NCBI GenBank assembly: GCA_030620095.1
Contig: JAUTXW010002103.1
Span: 3,778,001 to 3,842,000, forward strand
Origin: Kuschelorhynchus macadamiae
Taxonomy: Eukaryota > Arthropoda > Insecta > Coleoptera > Curculionidae
Direction of reading: 5' to 3'
DNA: 64,000 bases
Each line of letters opens with the position of its first letter. Within the stretch, counting starts at the first letter, position 1. Below, piece after piece: positions 25,301 to 34,300 of the stretch. Position numbers and translations under genes: made by a program. The notes beneath the pieces are model-generated. The model had not been told where the DNA came from. It searched no databases and worked only from the letters and a program-made list of their open reading frames with translations.

Positions 25301-28300
25301 TAATTCATATTATTTTAAAAACGAAGCCGTTTTTTTTCTGTGATTTTGATTGTAAACTTCTGCAGAAGTACTTAGTTAGTTCTGTCATATAATGGAGTTT
25401 TTGCATTGCAATGTTTTGAAAATTGTAAGGAATTTGTAGATTTTATTTTTTAAAAAGTGCCTCATACGCAAATTTTATTTCTCTAATCTTTTTTTGAAAA
25501 AAAATGGAGAAAATTAAAAATACCTAATCTCTACAAGTAGGTTGTTCCAATCATATCCCCGCTCAAAATTATAATGTGGATCCTCTAGTATAATGTTCTT
25601 GTAAATAAGTGAAACATTTTACTTCACTTATGCTTAACAGTTTTAATTTTTATTTCCATGTTATTGGTTTTAATTCGTTTTTGAAGACAAAGACCAAATA
25701 TTTGTTTTGAATTCAAATTTAAACAATTAGGTAATGGCTTTTTTTGAAAATAGCTCTATTATTAATTTTGATGTGAACAATTCAATAAATCAAAAATGAA
25801 ATAAATGTGTTTAAGTTTTATTTATTAAATTATATTAATAATTATTTTCACAAAAATAATAAATTGATTTACCCAGTCGATCATTGGTAATTATTTACGT
25901 ACCATCGCCGATGATTTTTTGGTACAACAGAGTGGATTTTCGACCTTTGATCACGAGTCCGAAATCAGATATTTCGGCGTCGTTTCGTTTCGGAATTATC
26001 CACCACATAACAATGCTCAATATTACGTTTTCACTATTTTCACCCTTTATTTTCCCTGATACTTACTGGTTAATAAACTCACTCAATAGTGATTGACTAA
26101 ATAGCCAAAATTAATTTAATCACGTATATCATAGTAAAAACTTGCTTTAATAAGGACAAAAATACATTACGAAAAAACGTCGTGATGCTTATGAAATATT
26201 TAGTGACTTTTGGTTAACCTGATATTTTACAAAATTTCCGCCAGAAATGTAAATTCTTAGAGTCGTTCAATATTCGGAGTCTAAATTACATTTTGATTTC
26301 AAATGAGTAACATTTGAAAATTGAAAGTGAATTTTACCTTGGCGTATTACGAAAGCGTAGAAGGGGCACAATTTTTTTATTTTTATTTTTGCAACAAATT
26401 CCGACTTCTATCTCGGAATTCCGACTTCAACAAACAAACAAACAAACAAAAGTATGCTTTATTGCCGCAGAAAAATTTTACAATTTTATGGACAAAGCAA
26501 AATATACCTAAAATAAGACATATCAAAACATTAATCGAAAAGAATTTCGATAGGTCAATGCTTTTTAAAAATGTAAATTATCAATTTACCAAATCGTAAA
26601 ACACACGTTAGAATATAACATAACAAACACACATGTAGGAGGTGAATAATTTCGATGACATTGAAATCAAAATTGCAACTATGCGACCTTAAACTCTATG
26701 TTATTATGGTTATTCAAATAATTGTGATGTTAAACAGAAGGTATAATGAACTAGTGTAGAATGTAGTATACAAAAAAGAATTAAATTTTGTTTTTAATCC
26801 AATACCTAACAAAATAATTAGGTTTTAAGTGAATGTTCGACAGTTCTTTTCTCTATATGATGATTTTCAAAATTCTATGCTACGAGTTAGGACATGACTC
26901 ACAAAAGATTTAAGTAAACAAGCGAATTTAGTGACAATTTAAAGAGACTTACTCGCTGTAAAAATCATTAACGCTGTAAAATGGTCGCTCAATGAGGTAT
27001 GCTTTGGTGTTTTTTCGAAATTGTGCAAGCCTAGGGATAGATTTTAAATGTACTGGCAGATTGTTGTAAAGTTTTATGGCGTTGTAAATAATTGATTTTT
27101 TTATTAATTCTGAGGAAGGAATGGGAAGATATATATCATGCCTAGAGTTTCTGGTAGGGTATACATGTTGTGGCCTTTCTGGGAGGGTGTTTATATGTTT
27201 TCTCAGCAAATATACCGTTTCCAAAATAAATAATGCAGGAAGTGTTAATATTTCATGTTTTTTGAAATAGTATTGGCAGTGAGCTCTATTATTTAGACCA
27301 AACAAATAACAAATGGCTCTCTTTTGAAGCATAAAAATACTACGAAATTGCTCGGTGGTACAGCAGCCCCAAAAGGGAAGGCCATAGCGGAGGTGGGATT
27401 CAAATAAAGAGAAATAAGTAAGTCTGGCAGAAGGAACGTCTAGTTCTTTTGAAACTGATCGAATGGCGAAGCAGGCGGTAGAAAGTTTTTTAGTTAAGGT
27501 TACAATATTATTAGACATTTTTTGGTTGTTATTTATATTTAAACCCAGTAATTTACCCGACTCTACGTATTCAATATTGCTGTTATGTACCTGAAGTGGT
27601 TGTAAAGTTCCCTTATAAGATAACGCCACCGTTTTATCGACGTTAAAACAAAGCATATTGGAATCGGACCAAGCCTTAATTATAACCAAGTCTTTGGAGA
27701 TACTAGAGTGTAAAGACGTTGTATCAAAATCACTCCAAGTTATGCTTGTGTCGTCAGCAAAAAGGGAAATTCTTCCATTAATTTTAAGGTTCGTGATATC
27801 ATTAATGTATAACAAAAAAAGAATAGGTCCCAAGACTGAACCTTGAGGGACTCCACTTGTAATCAACTTACAATCAGAATCGGAACCATTAGCCTTACAA
27901 GTTGTTGCCTTTTCCCAAGATAAGATTTGAACCAATTTAAAGAAGTACCACGAATTCCATAAAAATTTAGTTTGTTTATCAGAATTTCATGACTAACACA
28001 ATCAAAGGCTTTCACATAGTCACAAAAAACTGAGGCAATTGGGTGGTTGTTATTGAGAGATAAGTAGACGCCTCTGATATTATCTGATGTTTCAGGAGAA
28101 ATGGCATAAGACGATTCTTCAGTAGCCTTTCGATGATTTTTGATAGCACTGGTAGTAGTGCAATTGGGCGATAATTTCAAGAGTTAGTTTTTTCGCCGCC
28201 TTTATGAAGTGGAATAATTATAGCTGTTTTAAGGCAATCAGGGAATACACCTTTTATAAAGGACTCATTTATTAATGTTGTAAGGGCCTCTATGACTGGG

Positions 28301-31300
28301 AGTGGCAAGTTCAGGAATATTCTAATTGATAAGCCATCAGTGCTACAAGATTTACTTTTGATATTATTTATTACCTTCAATAGTTCAATGTTGCTAACGG
28401 GACTTAAGAAAAAGCTATCAGCTAAATTTTTTGAAGGAGGGAGAAACGAAAGAGGGTCCAAACTTGGCGAGATACTAGAGGTAACATTTTTGCTTACATT
28501 AATAAAATAATCGTTTAGATCATTAGCCCCTGGCAAGATCTGAGTCACAAGGTTTGATTTGTTTCTGAGGTTATTGATGATCGACCAGGTTTCTTTTGAA
28601 ACGTTATTTGAGTTTGTTAGACGTTTTCGGTAGTGTAATTTTTTTGCTGACTTAATAAGAATAGTGTAGATCCTCCTATAGTTAGAGATATAGTCGAGAA
28701 TAAAAAAGGAGTCGGTTTTATATATGAGAGCGAGCGCATATTTTTAGCAGAAATTCGTATTCCTTTCGTCGTCCACGGTTTATGCCGCTTAGGTTTGATA
28801 TTCTTAAGCGGGAAGGCCTTGTTAAAAGCACTTAAAGTTTTATTTAAAAAAGTTCTGAAGTTTGTGTTGACATTATCAGATTCAAAATTCCAATCGGTGT
28901 TAAAGCAAATATTATGAAATACTGAAAAATTTGCGGCTGAGAAAATTCTGCCCCGATGGCGAGATCTTGGTAAGGGCCCAATAGGTAAACTAAACCTGGA
29001 AATTACCGCCTCGTGATCGGAAAGACCTGAGTTATAGACCTGTGAATGCACCTCTGATGGAGAAAAATCAGACGCCATGTAATCGATGATAGAAGAAGAG
29101 TTTTTTGAAATTCTAGTTGGCGAGGATACATGCATTGAAAGAGAGAGTCGAATATAGAAATTAGATATTTTTGGATGGCACAAATAGTAGCATAGTCAAT
29201 ATTAAAGTCCCCGCATAGAATTTTTTTACCTTTAATCGGTAGACTGTCTAGCAAACTTACAGGCTATTTAAAAATGATTGTACATCAGAGTTTGGTGATC
29301 TATAAATACAAATTACATAAAGATCAAGGTTTTGATTATATACCATAGAGAATTCAAAAGAGCTATCCGCTAACAAATGATCATATTTAGATACTGACAT
29401 GAAATCTCCATTTAGGGATAGAATCAATCTTCAATCTCGGAATTTCGACTTCTAACTCGAAATTCCGACTTCTAACTCGGAATTCCGACTTCTATCTCGG
29501 AATTCCGACTTCTATCTCGGAATGCGTTGTAATTAATACACGACTGCTTATAAGCGCAATCACTTTTTTATATTCTTTTAACGTTAAATGAAGCATTCAT
29601 TCTAAATGAAATGAATATTTTAATTATAATAAATAATTAATAAGCTAAATAAAACACGAAACTTATTAACTGTGCATAAAGTCCAAACTAAAAAATAACG
29701 ACTGGGTAAGTTCCGATGGCTTGAATATGGTTGACATGAAAAATAAAATCTTATACTTTGCTTTATCTTTATCTCCCAAGTATTGAACTTTTTACCAACT
29801 ATTTACTATTATACATACAATTTAAATATAATTATTATTGTTTTTCTTTTAGGAGAAAAGAAATATATTTGTTTAAAAAAATATCTTTTATTGAGTAAAT
29901 AACTAGCACCTATGAAAGGTTTATGCATTCTCTATTAAAGTAACTTATATTTCGTTAAATGATTATTCATTAATTTTTATTTTTCAATTCGGTTATTACT
30001 CATTCAGATTAAATATCATCAAAGTATAAAAGATTTTAGGTTGACTTTTTCAAGTAAGGACAGGAACATAACTAATCAGTTACATTCTATGTATGATACA
30101 AAGCATAATAACTAAAATAAAATCAGAAAAACCAAATTTCACTAATATCTGTTAATTAAAATAATACCCGAGTAAATTTACTTGTTTTAAAACGCTTTTA
30201 TTAGTTTCACTTGATTTTCACCTACTTTATACGCCAGATTACAATCGATGACCATGCAATGATTTGATAAGTTTGTCCCATTATCCTGAACAGGATCGTC
30301 AGGATAAAAAAATTTCATCTCGGAGAGGGACCCTGGGAAATGGCTACCATATAAAAGGAAGGCAGCAGGCGCGCAAATTACCCATTTTCGGCACGGGGAG
30401 GTAGCGAAGAAGAATAAATTATAGTTTGACAAAAAGATCCACGTTGTTTTCACAATGACATTAATCACTTTATTCTCGTCCAAAGGGTTTTTTAGTTCAG
30501 TTTACAATTAAAGTGTGTTTTTTAGTTTTTTAAACTATAATTTATTAGAATTTCTAGACAAATGAAGACATTGATATTTTATGAAGTTTGAAAACAAAAA
30601 TCTGTAACATGATTTCAGCAAAAAAAAATTGTTAGCAAATCACATCCTCATAAATCAAGTTTCCGTTGTAGGTCTTATTTCTAACTTTGTGGAAGGAATC
30701 TATCAAAACAGACTACAGGAACACACATACAGTGAAAAGTTAATTATAATTTTGATTGTTTCTTCAAGTACTTATTATCTTTCTTTTAGCTTTATCTATT
30801 CTTTACAAATAAAGCGCATTCTACTGACAAGGTACAACTCAATGATCGTAGTTAAATTTTTTTCGTGTTGATCACACCCAACAAAAGGAATAGGTATTTC
30901 TTTTAATTTGTCCAAAATATGAAAATGTGTACCTTGATATACGTGGTTTGCTGACAAAATATCTAATACAGTAGACTTCATTACTGATTATAGACTCTTT
31001 GACTAACATTCCCAGTCATTTACATTTTTTATAATTTATTAACTTTCATTGCCCGTTTTGGATCTTCTTCTACTTGTCATAAAAGTTTGTAACAAACACA
31101 TCATTAATATATTGGAATGACTCGGCAGGCCGGGGTCTTCTACCCTTAAGGACCTCACTGCCACTTTTATGCATACTATATATTATTATTAGACCTATTG
31201 GCACGAACTTCCAATTAATATTTTGAATACCTAGTTTTGTCCGGGACCTGGGACATAATATGAAAATATGACTTTTCTCTTTTAATAAAATTTGTTTCAG

Positions 31301-34300
31301 TTTTCTAATCCTGTCACTTTTATTCATAGAGTTGTTATTTCTAGACACATTGGTAATTAAATTAATTGAATTTTTCCTACTTTATTAAAATTAATTTGAA
31401 TTTTCTACCTTTTCGAAACCCGCTGCCACATTAATTCATAATAAATATTATTTCCAGACATCGGGGTAATAGCCCCCTGTAAATATTTTGGCTTGCACTA
31501 CCATCCGAGGGAGTCTACTTGGGGTAAAATATACTTTTTTTTTATTTATTAAAATCTATTTAAGTTATCTACTGTTTAAAGATTCGCTGTACTTTTTATT
31601 TATACTTGATATTATTTATAGATATGTTGGTAAAAGCATCCTATAAATAGTTTGACTTGCATTGCCGTCCATGGTGTCTCTACAAGGAATAGAATTTAAT
31701 AATTTATTTATTTTTTCCTCGTTTATTAAAAAAATTTTATCTTCTATAGTTGGCGCATTACCTTTCTGGAATGACGTCACGCTGGTTTCAAATAACGTAT
31801 TTCTTATATTATTTATATTTCAGCGATGATTCCTAACCTAAACGTATGCAGTGATGTAGATAGGAGGGGTGCGTTCAGCACTGGCTAAAGCGAATTTAAA
31901 ATTGGCATTTTCTGTACAGAAAGCGCTGCAACTTGTCGAAAATTGGCAAAAAATTAACACTCTCATTGCCATAAAAAACCCTCATTTTGCACACTTAATA
32001 CAAAAATAACTATTATAACTTCAAAAACTAAAATTATTTTGCAAATAAGACTTTACTAATATAAATTCTTTCATCTTAGTCTTATTCTTTGTTTGCAATG
32101 TAATAAATTGACGCCAGTTACCCATTTTCATCAAAATTATTTTAATTCTCAATTACAGACAATACTGAAAAAATATTAAGAAAAGGGGAATAACGAACGA
32201 TGAATCCTTTACCTCCAGAATGTTTCAAAAACAAAAAGAGGTAAAAACAAAAATCACAGATTACTTAAAGAACAAAATAAGAGATATGATCTATTGCGTG
32301 TATGCTAAAAATGAATATGTTACAATGCAGACTTTGCTTTAAAAACTAAAAGAGAGAAATTAATGTATAACTAACTAACTTTAAAAATAAAAACTACTCC
32401 CCTTCACTGTCTTCAGAATCAGAACTAAATTCTTCATCGTCACTGCTGTCTTCGTCGGTACTAATTACAAGTGGCGCAATGTCTGAAGCATCACATATCT
32501 GTATTGTCTTCCAAGCTTCTTGGATTACCCTTTCTGTGTGGCTGACATAATTTTTCCAATGCTCTGAAGATACTTCATTTATCGCTTTTTCCCACATGGC
32601 CAAAACTTCCGATGGTGTCCCCTTCAGACTAGCAATGTATTGGTCGTATTTCCTCTTACACTCAGACCATACCATTTCAATAGCATTAAATTGACAATGG
32701 TATGGAGGAAGTCTTAGTATTTTGTGGCCCAAAGGTTTCACATATTCGTCAAGGTAGAATGTTTTTTCAATGTTACAATTTTTTTCTACAATGCTCCATA
32801 TTTCATCCTTCATGGCCCTCTCTGGGAAGTCAATGTTCTTTTCTTTTAACCATCCAATCAATCTCTGCTTTGTCCACGATTTTCTTGGAATATCCTCTAA
32901 AAGGCCGGAATGATAGCTTGCGTTGTCCATCACTATCAAACTTTTTGGAGGAAGATTTGGTACCAGCTGATTTTTAAACCAATTTTCAAAATTTTGCTTG
33001 TTCATATTGTCATGATAATCTCCGCTTTTTAGTCAACTTTTAAATATTAAACTAGCCCCCTTAATAAATCCTTCCTTTGATCCAGCGTGAACTACAATAT
33101 AATGACCTTCACTAAAAATTAGACATAGTGTTATCCTGCCAGCTGTTTCTAAACGAACCTTTACTAAAAATCCAAGTCTCATCAATAAATACGGTGGTAT
33201 AAGCATCTTGTCCTAGATTTTGATTTTTGACATATTCCCTCAAGAAATTGATTCTCTTGTGGACGATGTGGGGCAAATCCATCAGGTATTTTCTATTATT
33301 TGATTTCTTCCACTTAAAACCAATACTTTTTACGTATTTTCTTAGCGAGGTGATGGAAAAATTAAAATATTCATTTATCTCTTTTAGTTTTTTAAGCAAA
33401 GTCTGCATTGTAACATATTCATTTTTCGCATACATGCAGTAGATCGTATCTCTTATTTTGTTCTTTAAGTAATCTGTAATTTTTGTTTTTACCTCTTTTT
33501 GCTTTTGAGACATTCTGGAGGTAAAGGATTCATCGCTCGTTATTCCTCTTTTCTTAATATTTATGATTGTTGTATGGCTAAGTTTTGTTGCATTTGAAGC
33601 TCGTTCAATTAAAAGGATTCCATTTTTAGCTTGCTCTTTTTCCAATTGAAAAAAAGCCAAGATATTCAAAACTATTAGCTGTGATTGCTGATTATATCTT
33701 CGCGGCATCTTGCAAAAGTTTAAAAAGAATCACAACAAATCAATGTCAATTTTGACGAATATATTCTGAAAGACACATAACCAAAACCGGCATTGACTGT
33801 TGTAAAGAAACGACAATGAGTTTTTTTAAAATGTTTTTGTCACTGTCAGTTAACATAAATCAAACAAAAATAACCAAAAATGACGTCATTCCAGAAAGGT
33901 AATGCGCCAACTATACATCTTCAGGGGTTAGATTTTATCATACTAGATAGTATTTCTAGAAATTTTTAGCAATTAATATTTTACACAAGTTATAAATGTC
34001 TTTATCACAAGGATAATTATTAAATGTGCAGTCACTGGACAACGCATCCAAAGCAAAAATTGAAACATTTATGTGAAAACACTACTAGAAGTCGAAATTC
34101 CGAGTTACAAGTCGGAATTCCGAGATAGAAGTCGGAATTCCGAGATAGAAGTGGGAATTCCGAGATAGAAGTCGGAATTCCGAGTTAGAAGTCGGAATGT
34201 GTTACAAAAATAAAAATAAAAAAATTGTCCTCTATGCTTTCGTAGTATCTTTGTTAATATTCGTGCAAAAGAAAATTTTTAAGTCCATTACGTCTTTTAC

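Larger units (their letters stand above)
31749..33911 (-). mobile_element. Tc1/mariner-superfamily transposon with 31-bp perfect TIRs and TA target
   Basis: GTTGGCGCATTACC starts the left TIR (31749-31779); its complement ends the right TIR (33881-33911). The 31-bp TIRs match exactly, and TA flanks both ends (31747-31748, 33912-33913). The element is 2163 bp and carries one transposase gene in pieces (32394-33708) plus an inverted partial copy of it (32175-32362). Confidence 0.9.
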
